Part shown: positions 43,207-53,525 of the stretch, piece by piece | Layout of the letters: every line of letters begins with the position of its first letter | Position numbering within the stretch: position 1 is the first letter of the stretch | NCBI GenBank assembly: GCA_019634675.1 | Contig: JAHCAX010000001.1 | Location: 558,001-622,000 of the forward strand | DNA length: 64,000 nt | Source: Acherontichlamydia pituitae | GTDB lineage: Bacteria; Chlamydiota; Chlamydiia; Chlamydiales; Rhabdochlamydiaceae | Direction of reading: 5' to 3' | Position numbers and translations under genes: made by a program | Notes under the pieces: model-generated | Database searches by the model: none | Seen by the model: the letters and a program-made list of their open reading frames with translations, nothing else | Told to the model about the DNA's origin: nothing

Positions 43207-43980
43207 TTAACGAATATGCGTTTCAGGCTCAGCTACTTCAGAAGCGGTCTTTGGAGTTCCTGTCGCTGCAGCTTCCGTTTGCTCAGGCTTAGGAGAGTTT
43301 GCTTTGACGAGTTCAACTTCAAATGTCAAAAGAGAGTTTGGCGGAAGATAGCCGTTAGTTCCATAAGCCATATCAGGATGGATGAAAATGGTTCTTTTTT
43401 CCCCTTCTCTCATTCCGATTAAACCAGCTTTCAAGCCAGGGATAATCTCGTCCAAAGAAAGCATTTCCTCTTCTTTAGAAGCTCCGAAGACAGAACCATC
43501 TAGGAATTTGCCCTTATAGTGGATCAAAGGTGAAAAGTGGCTTTCTATAGCGGCGCCTTCCCCTTCTTTTTCAACCTTATATTGGACTTTGCCGTCCGCT
43601 AGTGAGACGATATTTTTTTCTTTTGAATTTGTAGAAAGGAATTCTTGCGCTTTTTTAAGATTTTTCTCGGACTGTTCTTTGAACAGAGTCTCTTGAACAG
43701 CTGTGATGGCTTGTATGCACTCGATTTCCGACATAGGAGATTCTTTGCCGGAAGCGGCATCTTGCAGTCCTTTGATCACTTGCGCAATATCAAATTGGAC
43801 GCCTGTCGTTTCGATGTTCTTGCTAATTAAATGGCCGAAAGCTTCCGAAATTTTTCCAATGTCTAACTGCTTGGATGGAGCAGTAGCTTGTTGCTCATTG
43901 GCCTTTTCTTCACTGAAAATAGGTGCATTGGCACTCATTAATAGGCAGGCCGAACTGAGAATGAATAATTGCTTGATCAT
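43207..43980 (-). CDS. mip: FKBP-type peptidyl-prolyl isomerase (Mip-like)
   Basis: 257 aa. A signal peptide (MIKQLFILSSACLLMSANA) exports it. A helical dimerisation/linker region (about 30-130) and an FKBP domain (VQYKVEKEGEGA, HYKGKFLDGSVFG, GMREGEKRTIFIHPDMAYG, LLTFEVELV) follow. The tail is Ala/Thr/Glu rich. It matches CT541, which is surface-associated and helps infection in Chlamydia. It is the last gene of the hisS-aspS-mip run. Confidence 0.96.
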   Translation of the reverse strand: MIKQLFILSSACLLMSANAPIFSEEKANEQQATAPSKQLDIGKISEAFGHLISKNIETTGVQFDIAQVIKGLQDAASGKESPMSEIECIQAITAVQETLFKEQSEKNLKKAQEFLSTNSKEKNIVSLADGKVQYKVEKEGEGAAIESHFSPLIHYKGKFLDGSVFGASKEEEMLSLDEIIPGLKAGLIGMREGEKRTIFIHPDMAYGTNGYLPPNSLLTFEVELVKANSPKPEQTEAAATGTPKTASEVAEPETHIR

Positions 43981-44030
43981 GGCTGCGAACCTCGCTTTTG
44001 ATAAATGAATTTAGTTGATCGAATGATTTA

Positions 44031-44212
44031 GAGGCAATTGCAAAACTCATTTGCCCAGCAAAATCGTACTTTTGAGGCCATTTACATCCATTCTCCTTGG
44101 CCGGCCCACTTGGGGCCGACCTCGTTAAATGGAGCGTGGCAGCTTTGCTGCCACTTGTGACGGGCCTTAAAATCATCGATTTTTCCGTGCAAAGCAGTTT
44201 TGCAACTGCCTC
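44031..44212. repeat. Hairpin repeat, copy C (182 bp)
   Basis: Arms at 44031-44047 (gaggcaattgcaaaact) and 44196-44212 match as inverted repeats at 16 of 17 positions. The interior is collinear with copy B at 24418-24670, without its roughly 70-bp extra segment, and contains a stem gtggcagc/gctgccac. It ends at the base before the aspS stop codon, so it forms the entire 3' UTR of aspS. Confidence 0.8.
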
Positions 44213-46003
44213 TTATATCCAACTGATTTCAGTCGCCTCAGCTTTTAGTTTGAGCTCATCGAGCTGCTTTGGATGAACCTTGGCAGGACATTGCATCATC
44301 AGATCGCTTGCTTTTTGCGTTTTTGGAAAGGCGATCACGTCCCGGATATTTTCTGTTTTAGAGAGGATCATCACAATCCGGTCGAGCCCGAATGCAAATC
44401 CAAGGTGCGGAGGCGTCCCGTATTGCAGAGCCTCGACAAAGAACCCGAATTTTTCTTGGATATCAGATGGAGTTAGTTTTAGGGCTTTGAAGATCTTTTC
44501 CTGCAAATCGCTTTGATGGATCCTCTGCGATCCGCCGCCGATCTCATAGCCGTTCAGGACAAGGTCGTAAGCCAGCGCTCTGACTTTTAAAGGTTCCTTT
44601 TCGAGAAGGTCGAGGTCTTCAAAGTTCGGGGAAGTGAAGGGGTGGTGTTCGCTCTCCAAACGGTTTTCGTCAGGGTTCCATCGAAGCAAAGGAAAATCGG
44701 TCACCCACAAAAACTCTAAGGCGTTTGGATTGATCAATTGACGGTCTTTTGCAATTTTGCGCCGCAGATGGTCCATGGCTTGGTTGACGCGGTCTTCGCT
44801 CGCTGCTGCAATAAAGATCAGGTCGCCATTTTCAATATTGAGCCTACTGCTTAATTCAGCTTGCAGTTCGGGAGTGAAAAATTTGACGATGTTAGACGTC
44901 AATTCGCCGTCCTGTTTTTTCATCCAGGCAAGGCCGTTGAGGCCAAACTTTCCAACGAATTGGGTGTATCCGTCGATTTCTTTTCGGGAAATGTCAGCGC
45001 CGCCTTTGACGCACATCGCTTTGATGATCCCGCCAGCAGAGAGCTGTTCAAGGAAAATGCTGAAGGTAGAACGGGAGGCGATGTCATCGATGCGGATGAG
45101 CGGCATGCCGAAGCGTAAATCAGGCCTGTCGGTTCCGTACATCTCTAAGCAGTCTCGATAGTGCATTTTGCGGAATGGCTGGGCAACAGTTACTCCATTG
45201 CATTCCTTGAAAATGGTTGACACAAGCCCTTCGAGAAGGCGCATCAGGTCCTCGGGCGTTCCAAAGCTCATTTCCAAGTCGATCTGAGTGAATTCCGGCT
45301 GCCTGTCTGCACGGAGGTCCTCATCCCGGAAGCATTGGGCGATTTGAAAATAGCGGTCCATCCCTGAGACCATTAAGAGCTGTTTAAAGATTTGAGGCGA
45401 TTGGGGAAGAGCATAAAAGTTGCCTGGATAAACTCTTGAAGGGACGAGGTAGTCTCTTGCGCCTTCAGGCGTTGATTTAGCCAAGATCGGAGTAGAGATC
45501 TCGACAAAGCCTTGATTGCTCATGAAATTGCGCGTGCAGAGCATCGTTTTATGGCGCAGCACAAGCTTTTCGGCAACGTCTCCTCTTCGGATGTCGAGGT
45601 AGCGGTATTTTAAACGGAGCTCTTCATTGACGTCTGTCTCCTCGTCGCAAATGGAAAATGGAGGTGTTTTTGCAGGAGAGAGGATTGATAGTTCTTCGAC
45701 TTGGATTTCAATTTCGCCGGTCGAAAGCTTCGGGTTTGTCATCCCTTCAGCCCTGGGGATGACCGATCCTTTGATCGAGATAACCCATTCGCTTCTCAAA
45801 CGGGACGCGTTTTCAAACATGGCGCTAGCAACCTTTGCAGGATCGAAAACTAGCTGAGTCAAGCCGAAACGATCGCGTAGATCGATGAAAATAAGTCCGC
45901 CATGGTCTCTTCTGCGATGGACCCAACCGGACAGCGTGACTTTTTTCCCGATCGCCTCTTTCGTCAAGGCGCCGCAAGTGTGGGTTCTTCTATAGTCGAA
46001 CAT
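44213..46003 (-). CDS. aspS: Aspartyl-tRNA synthetase
   Basis: 596 aa, bacterial-type class II enzyme. An OB-fold anticodon domain (TLSGWVHRRRDHGGLIFIDLRDR), class II motif 2 (FRDEDLRADRQPEFTQIDLE), a GAD insertion domain, and motif 3 (GFAFGLDRIVMIL) are present. It starts 3 bp after the hisS stop on the same strand, as in CT542-CT543. With GatCAB it could also charge tRNA-Asn, which cannot be judged here. Confidence 0.97.
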   Translation of the reverse strand: MFDYRRTHTCGALTKEAIGKKVTLSGWVHRRRDHGGLIFIDLRDRFGLTQLVFDPAKVASAMFENASRLRSEWVISIKGSVIPRAEGMTNPKLSTGEIEIQVEELSILSPAKTPPFSICDEETDVNEELRLKYRYLDIRRGDVAEKLVLRHKTMLCTRNFMSNQGFVEISTPILAKSTPEGARDYLVPSRVYPGNFYALPQSPQIFKQLLMVSGMDRYFQIAQCFRDEDLRADRQPEFTQIDLEMSFGTPEDLMRLLEGLVSTIFKECNGVTVAQPFRKMHYRDCLEMYGTDRPDLRFGMPLIRIDDIASRSTFSIFLEQLSAGGIIKAMCVKGGADISRKEIDGYTQFVGKFGLNGLAWMKKQDGELTSNIVKFFTPELQAELSSRLNIENGDLIFIAAASEDRVNQAMDHLRRKIAKDRQLINPNALEFLWVTDFPLLRWNPDENRLESEHHPFTSPNFEDLDLLEKEPLKVRALAYDLVLNGYEIGGGSQRIHQSDLQEKIFKALKLTPSDIQEKFGFFVEALQYGTPPHLGFAFGLDRIVMILSKTENIRDVIAFPKTQKASDLMMQCPAKVHPKQLDELKLKAEATEISWI

Positions 46004-46006
46004 GGA

Positions 46007-47296
46007 TTATCCTTTTAATTCTTTAAGTTTGGCCGCAAGGTTGTCCAAAGAAACGTCGAAGCTCTCGCGGGTGGTCATTTTTTTAAGTTTGCCAGTCTTT
46101 TGCGCTAATTCTTCATCGCCAATGACAAGGCAGAAATCAGCTTGGAGCTGGTTAGCGAGCTGAAGGCCTTGCTGGACTTTTTTTCCGGATAGGTCGATCT
46201 CTGCGCGAATATGTTCATGCCGGAGTTTGCAGACAAGCTCGAACGACCATGACAAACTTGCTTCGCCTAAGGGGACAATGAACAGCGTCGGATGCGGCGG
46301 CTCTGGAAACGGCGCATTCTGCTTGATCATTGTTTGCAGGATCCTTTCCAAGCCTGTTGCAAAACCGACAGAAGGGAGGTTTGGCCCGCCAAGCGATGCG
46401 GTCAGACTGTCGTACCTTCCGCCGCCGCCAAGGGAGTTCTGAGCTCCAAGCTCGCCGGAAGTGATCTCAAACACTGTCTTATTATAATAGTCCAGCCCTC
46501 TTACAAGCTTAGGGTTGACGGCGTAGGATAACTTTAGTCCATCGAGCAATCGGAGGACTTGTTCGAAGTGCTGTTTGGCATCGGGAGTCAGGTGGTCGAG
46601 GATCGTAGGAGCTCCTTCCAGGATTTTTTGATCGTTCGCGTCTTTTGAATCGAGGATCCGCAGAATGTTCTTGGAAAAACGCACCTTGCTGTCGGCAGAG
46701 AGCTGTTCGAAATGAGGGGTCAGAAAGGAAGCAAGCGCTTCCTTATAAGCAGTGCGTGATGCGGCATCGCCGACCGAGTTGATCATCACATTGAGGTTTT
46801 TCAATCCAAGCCGTCGGTAGATCTCGCAGACCATATCAATGAGTTCAACGTCTTGCTCTGCTTTGCCAATGCCGATTGCCTCGGCTCCAAATTGGTGGTG
46901 CTGCCGGTATCTGCCGGCTTGCTGCCTTTCATAGCGGAACATTGGGCCGATATAAAAATATTTTTGCAGGCCTGGGTTCTGGTGAAGGCGGTTTTCGACA
47001 AAAGAGCGCATCGCGGAAGCGGTGCCTTCAGGGCGCAGGGTCATCGAACGTTCGGCCCGGTCGAGGAAGGTGTACATCTCTTTTGAGACGATGTCGGAGC
47101 TTTCTCCTACACTGCGCACAAAAAGTTCCGTCTTCTCGAAAATTGGCGTGCGGATTTCTTGGTATCCGTAATCATTTGCGGTTTGACGGAGGATCGATTC
47201 TAAGTAGTTCCAGCGATGGGATTCGCGCCACTTGTCTTCTTCTTTCGGTTCAAAGGGGACAATATCGAAGACCCCTTTGGGAGCTGTGTATTCCAT
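46007..47296 (-). CDS. hisS: Histidyl-tRNA synthetase
   Basis: 429 aa class II synthetase. Motif 2 is in FRYERQQAGRYRQHHQFGAE; the His-specific motifs LVRGLDYYNKTVFE and LGGGGRYD are present, followed by the C-terminal anticodon domain. It is transcribed ahead of aspS. Confidence 0.97.
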   Translation of the reverse strand: MEYTAPKGVFDIVPFEPKEEDKWRESHRWNYLESILRQTANDYGYQEIRTPIFEKTELFVRSVGESSDIVSKEMYTFLDRAERSMTLRPEGTASAMRSFVENRLHQNPGLQKYFYIGPMFRYERQQAGRYRQHHQFGAEAIGIGKAEQDVELIDMVCEIYRRLGLKNLNVMINSVGDAASRTAYKEALASFLTPHFEQLSADSKVRFSKNILRILDSKDANDQKILEGAPTILDHLTPDAKQHFEQVLRLLDGLKLSYAVNPKLVRGLDYYNKTVFEITSGELGAQNSLGGGGRYDSLTASLGGPNLPSVGFATGLERILQTMIKQNAPFPEPPHPTLFIVPLGEASLSWSFELVCKLRHEHIRAEIDLSGKKVQQGLQLANQLQADFCLVIGDEELAQKTGKLKKMTTRESFDVSLDNLAAKLKELKG

Positions 47297-47407
47297 GTGC
47301 AGACCAAATCTTAATCAATGACATAGAAACTATAAGGTCTCTTAGGAAAACAGTAAAGCCCCTAAATAAGGTGACATTGTTAACAAAGGAAAACTCTGGA
47401 AGGGTTT

Positions 47408-48070
47408 CTAGGTGGGGGCGTCGGGAAGATCGATCGTGTCAGTGGCGGCTTTGTAGCCGGCGCCGGCTAGGATATCTGCCAGCGTCTCTACCCACTTGAT
47501 AAGCGTTGCCTTTTGCGGAGAATCGCCGCACTCCTCATGGAGGTGCTGGAGGATCTCCATAAAAGGAAAGGGGATCCAATCTTTGCCTGCATACTCGGTG
47601 AAATAATACCCCAAAGTGTGGTCTTCGCCGGGAGGGAAGTGGTACATTTCATCAACAAAAACCTTTAATTTTGCCAGGTTCTTAGGCGTCGAATCAGAAG
47701 TGGCAAGGATGGAGTTGCAATCATCAAGAAGATTATGCCATAATTCAGATAATTGCTGTGTGTATTCAGGGTTGTGGCTCTGATCGTCCTCGCTGAGTAT
47801 TTGCAGTAGCTTTTTAAAGGCGGCTACATCTTCAAGCATCTGCTGCTGATCGAAAAACAGCAAAGGTGATCTGCCTTTACCGAAAAACATATTAAGAAAC
47901 TTTTGAAAATAAGAGACTAGAGAGCCGAAGACAAGAGGCTTGGCAGTTGAAGGGGGAAGCCCTTTATAAGGTTCCTCTTTGCCTTTTTTGTCTTTTTCGA
48001 TGGGGTTGATCCGGATTTCTTCATACGGTGCCGGGTCGCGTCGATGGACGAATTTTTGGAAATCGTTCAT
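47408..48070 (-). CDS. Hypothetical protein
   Basis: 220 aa, not recognised. It has a charged N-terminus (Lys/Glu rich to residue 35), a moderately hydrophobic stretch LVFGSLVSYFQKFLNMFFG around 47-65 that is not convincingly transmembrane, then mostly helical, acidic sequence with a conserved-looking segment LGYYFTEYAGKDWIPFPFMEIL. No signal peptide and no catalytic motif. Codon use resembles its neighbours and it stands alone between hisS and uhpC. C. trachomatis has no gene here in my memory. It could be lineage-specific or a secreted effector; there is no evidence for either. Confidence 0.75.
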   Translation of the reverse strand: MNDFQKFVHRRDPAPYEEIRINPIEKDKKGKEEPYKGLPPSTAKPLVFGSLVSYFQKFLNMFFGKGRSPLLFFDQQQMLEDVAAFKKLLQILSEDDQSHNPEYTQQLSELWHNLLDDCNSILATSDSTPKNLAKLKVFVDEMYHFPPGEDHTLGYYFTEYAGKDWIPFPFMEILQHLHEECGDSPQKATLIKWVETLADILAGAGYKAATDTIDLPDAPT

Positions 48071-48261
48071 AGGAAGCTGGCTCTTGAGGCTTAAAGACTA
48101 TAAAATTTCTTTAATGCCTAAGGCGCAATATTAAATCAAGTTTTTGCCCCTCTGTTAATTGGTTCGATCGAACTTGTTTGGGCAGAAATTGATTGACTTA
48201 AGGCCAATTTCTCTTTAATTTTTTCTTCGTTTCGAAAAATTCTAAGCGGAAGGAGTGCTCC

Positions 48262-49638
48262 GTGAGTGTATTCGATCTTTTAAAGCCCGCCCCTCATACG
48301 CCTGAGATTCAGGATCCTGATGTCGTAAAAGAGCGTTATAAATACTGGCGCTTGAGGATTTTCTATGGGATGTATGTCGGATACATTTTCTACTATTTTA
48401 CCCGTAAAAGTTTTACGTTTGCAATGCCCGTGCTGATGAATGACTTAGGGCTTCAGATCAGCGATCTGGGGATATTGAGCAGTATTCTATCCATTACCTA
48501 TGGTTTGAGCAAATTCTTAAGCGGAGTTCTGGCTGACCGCTCGAATCCCCGCTTTTTTATGGCGATAGGCCTTATCTTAACGGGTATTTTGAACATTTTG
48601 TTCGGCATGTCCTCTTCGATTATTTTCTTTGGAATTTTTTGGGGATTGAATGGATGGTTTCAAGGATGGGGCTGGCCTCCATGCGCCCGGCTTCTCACTC
48701 ACTGGTACTCTCAAAAAGAGAGAGGGACATGGTGGGGCTTCTGGAATACTTCCCATAGTGTCGGCGGGGCCTTGATACCGTTGATAGCCGGCTATTTTGC
48801 GCAGTACATGGGATGGCGGTTTGCAATGTATGTACCAGGAGTGTTTTGCATCGTTGTCGGTTTGTTTTTAATCAACCGGCTGCGCGACACCCCTCAGTCA
48901 TTAGGATTGCCAGCCATTGAAAAATTTAAGGATGACTATCCCACGGCAAAACGGGAAGAAGAGCACGAGCTGTCTGTTAAAGAGATCCTTTTCAAGCACG
49001 TATTGAGCAATAAGTACATTTGGATCTTAGCGATATCCTATTTCTTCGTGTACATCATCCGTCAGGCTGTCAATGATTTCGGCGCTCTGTTTTTGATGAA
49101 GACCAAGGGGTATTCCCTCATTAAGGCAAATGCGAGCGTTCTTTGGTTCGAGGCGGGCGGAATTTGCGGAAGCCTTGCAGCTGGATGGGCCTCAGATCGG
49201 ATTTTCAAAGGACGAAGAGGTCCTATTAACGTTTTGTTTAGCGCAGGCGTCATCTTTGCCGTTGCAGGCCTCTATTTAGTCCCTCAAGGGATGATCCTCC
49301 TTGATTATTTGATGATGTTTGTGATCGGATTCCTCATCTTCGGCCCGCAAATGCTGATCGGCATGGCAGCAGCTGAGCTGTCGCATAAAAAGGCAGCGGG
49401 GACCGCAACAGGATTTACCGGTTGGGTGGCTTATCTGGGTGCTGCTACTGCAGGATATCCGATCAGTAAGGTTGCGGAAGTTTGGGGATGGTACGGATTT
49501 TTCCTGGCTTTAGGCATTTGCGGAGCTATTGCAGTCCTTCTACTGCTCCCATTGTGGCGCATTAAGACTAACCCCAAATACACAGCAGAACCTGTTGTGA
49601 ATAAATCGGAAGATGCTTCTGAAGTCGTCAAGACTTAA
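48262..49638 (+). CDS. uhpC: Hexose-phosphate antiporter (UhpC/OPA family)
   Basis: 458 aa major-facilitator protein with about 12 membrane segments. It exchanges host glucose-6-phosphate for inorganic phosphate in chlamydiae. Features: YYFTRKSFTFAMP in the first helices, GLSKFLSGVLADRSNPR (MFS loop 2-3), GLNGWFQGWGWPPCARLLTHWY (the OPA signature region). The start is GTG at 48262 with AAGGAG about 8 nt upstream. It matches CT544, next to hisS and dnaE. Confidence 0.95.
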   Translation: MSVFDLLKPAPHTPEIQDPDVVKERYKYWRLRIFYGMYVGYIFYYFTRKSFTFAMPVLMNDLGLQISDLGILSSILSITYGLSKFLSGVLADRSNPRFFMAIGLILTGILNILFGMSSSIIFFGIFWGLNGWFQGWGWPPCARLLTHWYSQKERGTWWGFWNTSHSVGGALIPLIAGYFAQYMGWRFAMYVPGVFCIVVGLFLINRLRDTPQSLGLPAIEKFKDDYPTAKREEEHELSVKEILFKHVLSNKYIWILAISYFFVYIIRQAVNDFGALFLMKTKGYSLIKANASVLWFEAGGICGSLAAGWASDRIFKGRRGPINVLFSAGVIFAVAGLYLVPQGMILLDYLMMFVIGFLIFGPQMLIGMAAAELSHKKAAGTATGFTGWVAYLGAATAGYPISKVAEVWGWYGFFLALGICGAIAVLLLLPLWRIKTNPKYTAEPVVNKSEDASEVVKT

Positions 49639-49774
49639 AGCTGGTTGCAGACATTTTACAGACCGGCTTGCTATTAACGGGTGCGGATAGGCCGCAGCCG
49701 TATAAAATATCTGGATAATTCATCACTTTATCCGGTAAGATGGGCGCAGTTCATCATTTAGCGACAACCATCTT

Positions 49775-52700
49775 ATGACCTGGATTTCTCTACATAATCA
49801 CTCTCAGTTTTCAATTCTTGATTCCTCAGCATCAGTCGAAGCGCTGGCAGAAAGGGCTGCGTCATTTGGAATGCCTTCGCTTGCAATAACAGATTCTGGG
49901 AACATGTTCGGGGCTGTAGATTTTTACAAGGCCTGCAAAGCAAAAAAAATCAAGCCGATCATCGGATGCGAACTCAATGTTGCACCCGCTTCCCGCTTAG
50001 AGAAAAAACGGATCCCAGGGTTGTTTTCCGGCTATCCAATCGTCCTGCTCGCAAAGAATCACCAAGGCTTTAAGAATTTATGCCGGTTGTCATCGCAAGC
50101 TTACCTTGAGGGATTTTACTATACGCCGCGCATCGATAAGGAGCTGCTGAAAGAGTCTGCAGAAGGACTGGTATGCCTTTCCGGCCCCTATTATTCTAGC
50201 GTTGCCCAATGGATTGTTTTGGAAAAAGAAGAGGAATTGCTTGCAGAGATCGATTGGTTTCATTCTCTTTTTGGAGAGGACTATTACTTTGAGCTTTTGC
50301 GCCATGAGATGCATACAGATGACATTCGCGAAGATGGGATGGACCAGGAGAGTTGGCTATATCAGCGGCATCTGGATTATATTTCAGGCCAGAAAAAGAT
50401 CAATTCCAGGTTGATCGAGCTATCGAAGCAGCGGGGAATAAAATGTGCCGCTGCCAATGACGTCAGATACCTTGACCGGGATGATTGGAAGGCCCATGAA
50501 GTTCTTCAGAATATCCAGTCAGGAGAACCTTGCGAGATATGGGAAAAGGATTCTTATGGAAATCCAAAAGTAAGGGTGCGCAATCCTAAGAGAGAGGTGA
50601 CTCAGACCCATGAGCTCTACTTTAAATCTCCCGATCAGATCCAAGCTCTATTTGCCGATATTCCCGAAGCAGTGGAAAACACGCAGGAAATAGCCCAAAA
50701 ATGCCAGTTCGAGTTCGACCTTAAATCGAAATACTATCCTGTATTTGTTCCTCCTTCGCTGAAAAATGCCTCCTACACCCATGAAGAAAGACAGGCGGCC
50801 GCTGAGGCCTTTTTAAGACAATTATGTGAAGAAGGGATTCCCCGCCGCTATACGCCGGAAAGGCTGCTCAAGGTCCAAGAAAAATATCCCGGAAGAGATC
50901 CTTCAGAAGTTATTCGGGAGCGGTTGGACTATGAACTTAGCGTAATATTGCCGAAGGGGATGGGAGATTATCTGTTGATCGTGTGGGACTTTATTGCTTG
51001 GGCAAAGCGCAATGGGATTCCCATGGGGCCTGGCAGGGGGTCTGGAGCTGGATCGATTATCCTCTATCTGATCGGAATCACCGATATCGAACCGCTCCGT
51101 TTCAATCTGTTCTTCGAGCGCTTTATCAATCCTGAAAGGATCTCCTATCCTGATATTGATGTTGATATCTGCATGGACCGCAGGGCGGAAGTGATCGAGT
51201 ACACTTTAGGCAAATACGGGAAAGAAAAAGTTGCTCAGATCATCACATTCGGCACGATGAAGGCCAAAATGGCGATCAAGGACGTGGGCCGCGTATTGAG
51301 CATCCCTTTGGCCAGGGTCAATGAGATCGCCAAGCTGGTTCCTGAAGATCCGACAATGACTTTGGACAAGGCATTAGAGATCGATCCTGAGCTTAAAAGC
51401 CTCTCCACATCCGATCCTGAAGTGGAAAGATTGATCGATCTTGCAAAAAAACTAGAAGGATCGGTCCGCAATACGGGGATCCATGCGGCCGGCATGATCA
51501 TTTGCGGAGACTCGATCGTTGATCATATCCCTGTATGCAATGCTAAAGATTCCGATATGGCGGTGACCCAGTTTTCGATGAAGCCTGTCGAGGCTGTCGG
51601 CATGTTGAAAATCGACTTTCTAGGGCTGAAGACATTGACCGCGATCCAGCACGCAGTCGATGCGGTCATGCAAAAAAATGGGAAGAAGATCGATTGGGTG
51701 AATTTGCCGCTGGATGATCAGGCGACATTCAATTTGCTCAACCAGGGCAGAACGATGGGGATCTTCCAGCTTGAATCTCCCGGCATGCAAGATTTGGCAA
51801 AGCAGCTGCATATTGATAAGTTTGAAGAGATCATTGCGGTCGGAGCCCTCTACCGGCCTGGCCCGATGGAGATGATCCCCTCTTTTATCAACAGGAAGCA
51901 TGGGCGGGAGACGATCGAGATCGACCATCCGCTCATGGAAGATATCTTGTTGGAAACCTATGGGATTATGGTCTACCAAGAGCAGGTCATGCAAATAGCA
52001 AGTCGTCTTGCAGGATACACGCTCGGCGAGGGCGATGTTCTTCGGCGTGCGATGGGGAAAAAAGATCATGATGAAATGTCCCGTCAGAGGGAAAAATTCC
52101 GTTTAGGAGCCTTAAATAATGGGATCGATGAACAGACGTCGATGCGCATTTTTGACAAGGTGGAAAAATTTGCCTCCTATGGATTCAATAAGTCGCATGC
52201 TGCGGCCTATGGCTACTTAAGCTATGTCACCGCCTATTTCAAAGCGAATTATCCTTCTGAGTGGATGGCGGCATTAATGACGTCCGATCGGGATGATCTT
52301 TCCAAAGTCACTAAGGTCATCCGCGAATGCCAGACAATGGGAATTGCTATTTTACCGCCCGATGTCAATGAATCTGGAAAAATGTTCGTCCCTACAGACC
52401 GCGGGATTCGTTTTGCCATGTCGGGCATCAAGGGAGTTGGAGAAGGGGTCGTCGAAGCAATCCTTGAAGAAAGAGAAAAAGCTGGCCCATTTGCATCCCT
52501 TTATGATTTTGTCCGCCGCATCGATACGCGGAAGGTCGGCAAAAAAGTGATCGAGAACTTGATCGAAGCCGGCTGTTTTGATTTTACAGGTTGGAGCCGC
52601 CCCGCCCTTCTCATCAGCGTCGATCCGATATTCGATGCTGCAGCTAAAGACCAGAAGGACGCAGCTAAGGGGATCATGAATTTATTCTCTTTGATCGACA

Positions 52701-53524
52701 ACGAGAAAGAGCAGAGCTTCCATACGCCCCCTGAAGTCAAAGATCCAGTTTCAAAGCAAAAAATCTTAAAGCGGGAATATGAGCTGCTCGGGTTTTATCT
52801 CAACGGACATCCGCTTGACGATTTCCGTTCCAGCTTGCAAAGGCTCTCTTGCGTTCCTTTAAAGGAACTCGAAAACCTGCCAAACGGCTCTGTTTGCCGC
52901 GTTGCATTCATCATTGAAGCGATCTCGGTGAAGATTTCAGCAAAGAGCCAAAGGAAGTTTGCAATCTTAACGATCAGCGACGGGATCGATCGGTTCGAGC
53001 TTCCTATTTGGCCCGACCTCTATGAAGATAAAGCGCTGCTGCTGCTTGAAAATCAGCTTCTGTATGCAGTCATCCAGTTGGAGCGGCAAGAGGGGGAGCT
53101 GAAGCTGCAATGCCGATGGCTTGACGATCTCACGAAGGCGGATGAGGAAATGATCCGTATTTGCGATGAGGCGTTCGATCGAGCCAAGAACCAGGCCAGA
53201 ATGTCGGAGCTCAGAGAAAAAAGAAACGAAGCAAAGTCGAAGGCTGCTCAGGTTGAAAAACCAAAGGAGGCAAAGATGCAAGGCCCGCAAAAGCTGACCA
53301 TCAAATTGAATATCGATAACCTCAGGATGAGCCATATCCTCTCATTAAAAAAAGCTTTCCGTTCCCACTCTGGCAAAATCCCGATCCATCTTCTTTTCAT
53401 CACGAAAAAAGAGACCATTAGATCGATCCATATCGATGCGGGCTGGGGAGTTGACTACCATTCTGAGCTCGAAGAAAAGATCCGCCGCGTGCAGTCTTTA
53501 GAAGCTCTGCATTGGGAGAATTGA
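49775..53524 (+). CDS. dnaE: DNA polymerase III alpha subunit
   Basis: 1249 aa replicative polymerase. An N-terminal PHP domain (WISLHNHSQFSILDSSA), the palm motif PDIDVDICMDRR with catalytic aspartates, GPGRGSGAGSIILYLIGITDI, an HhH region (GIKGVGEGVVEAI) and a C-terminal OB fold followed by a Lys/Glu-rich linker and tau-binding end are seen. It corresponds to CT545. No good ribosome site precedes the ATG. The stop TGA is one base before the next ATG. Confidence 0.97.
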   Translation: MTWISLHNHSQFSILDSSASVEALAERAASFGMPSLAITDSGNMFGAVDFYKACKAKKIKPIIGCELNVAPASRLEKKRIPGLFSGYPIVLLAKNHQGFKNLCRLSSQAYLEGFYYTPRIDKELLKESAEGLVCLSGPYYSSVAQWIVLEKEEELLAEIDWFHSLFGEDYYFELLRHEMHTDDIREDGMDQESWLYQRHLDYISGQKKINSRLIELSKQRGIKCAAANDVRYLDRDDWKAHEVLQNIQSGEPCEIWEKDSYGNPKVRVRNPKREVTQTHELYFKSPDQIQALFADIPEAVENTQEIAQKCQFEFDLKSKYYPVFVPPSLKNASYTHEERQAAAEAFLRQLCEEGIPRRYTPERLLKVQEKYPGRDPSEVIRERLDYELSVILPKGMGDYLLIVWDFIAWAKRNGIPMGPGRGSGAGSIILYLIGITDIEPLRFNLFFERFINPERISYPDIDVDICMDRRAEVIEYTLGKYGKEKVAQIITFGTMKAKMAIKDVGRVLSIPLARVNEIAKLVPEDPTMTLDKALEIDPELKSLSTSDPEVERLIDLAKKLEGSVRNTGIHAAGMIICGDSIVDHIPVCNAKDSDMAVTQFSMKPVEAVGMLKIDFLGLKTLTAIQHAVDAVMQKNGKKIDWVNLPLDDQATFNLLNQGRTMGIFQLESPGMQDLAKQLHIDKFEEIIAVGALYRPGPMEMIPSFINRKHGRETIEIDHPLMEDILLETYGIMVYQEQVMQIASRLAGYTLGEGDVLRRAMGKKDHDEMSRQREKFRLGALNNGIDEQTSMRIFDKVEKFASYGFNKSHAAAYGYLSYVTAYFKANYPSEWMAALMTSDRDDLSKVTKVIRECQTMGIAILPPDVNESGKMFVPTDRGIRFAMSGIKGVGEGVVEAILEEREKAGPFASLYDFVRRIDTRKVGKKVIENLIEAGCFDFTGWSRPALLISVDPIFDAAAKDQKDAAKGIMNLFSLIDNEKEQSFHTPPEVKDPVSKQKILKREYELLGFYLNGHPLDDFRSSLQRLSCVPLKELENLPNGSVCRVAFIIEAISVKISAKSQRKFAILTISDGIDRFELPIWPDLYEDKALLLLENQLLYAVIQLERQEGELKLQCRWLDDLTKADEEMIRICDEAFDRAKNQARMSELREKRNEAKSKAAQVEKPKEAKMQGPQKLTIKLNIDNLRMSHILSLKKAFRSHSGKIPIHLLFITKKETIRSIHIDAGWGVDYHSELEEKIRRVQSLEALHWEN

Positions 53525-53525
53525 G

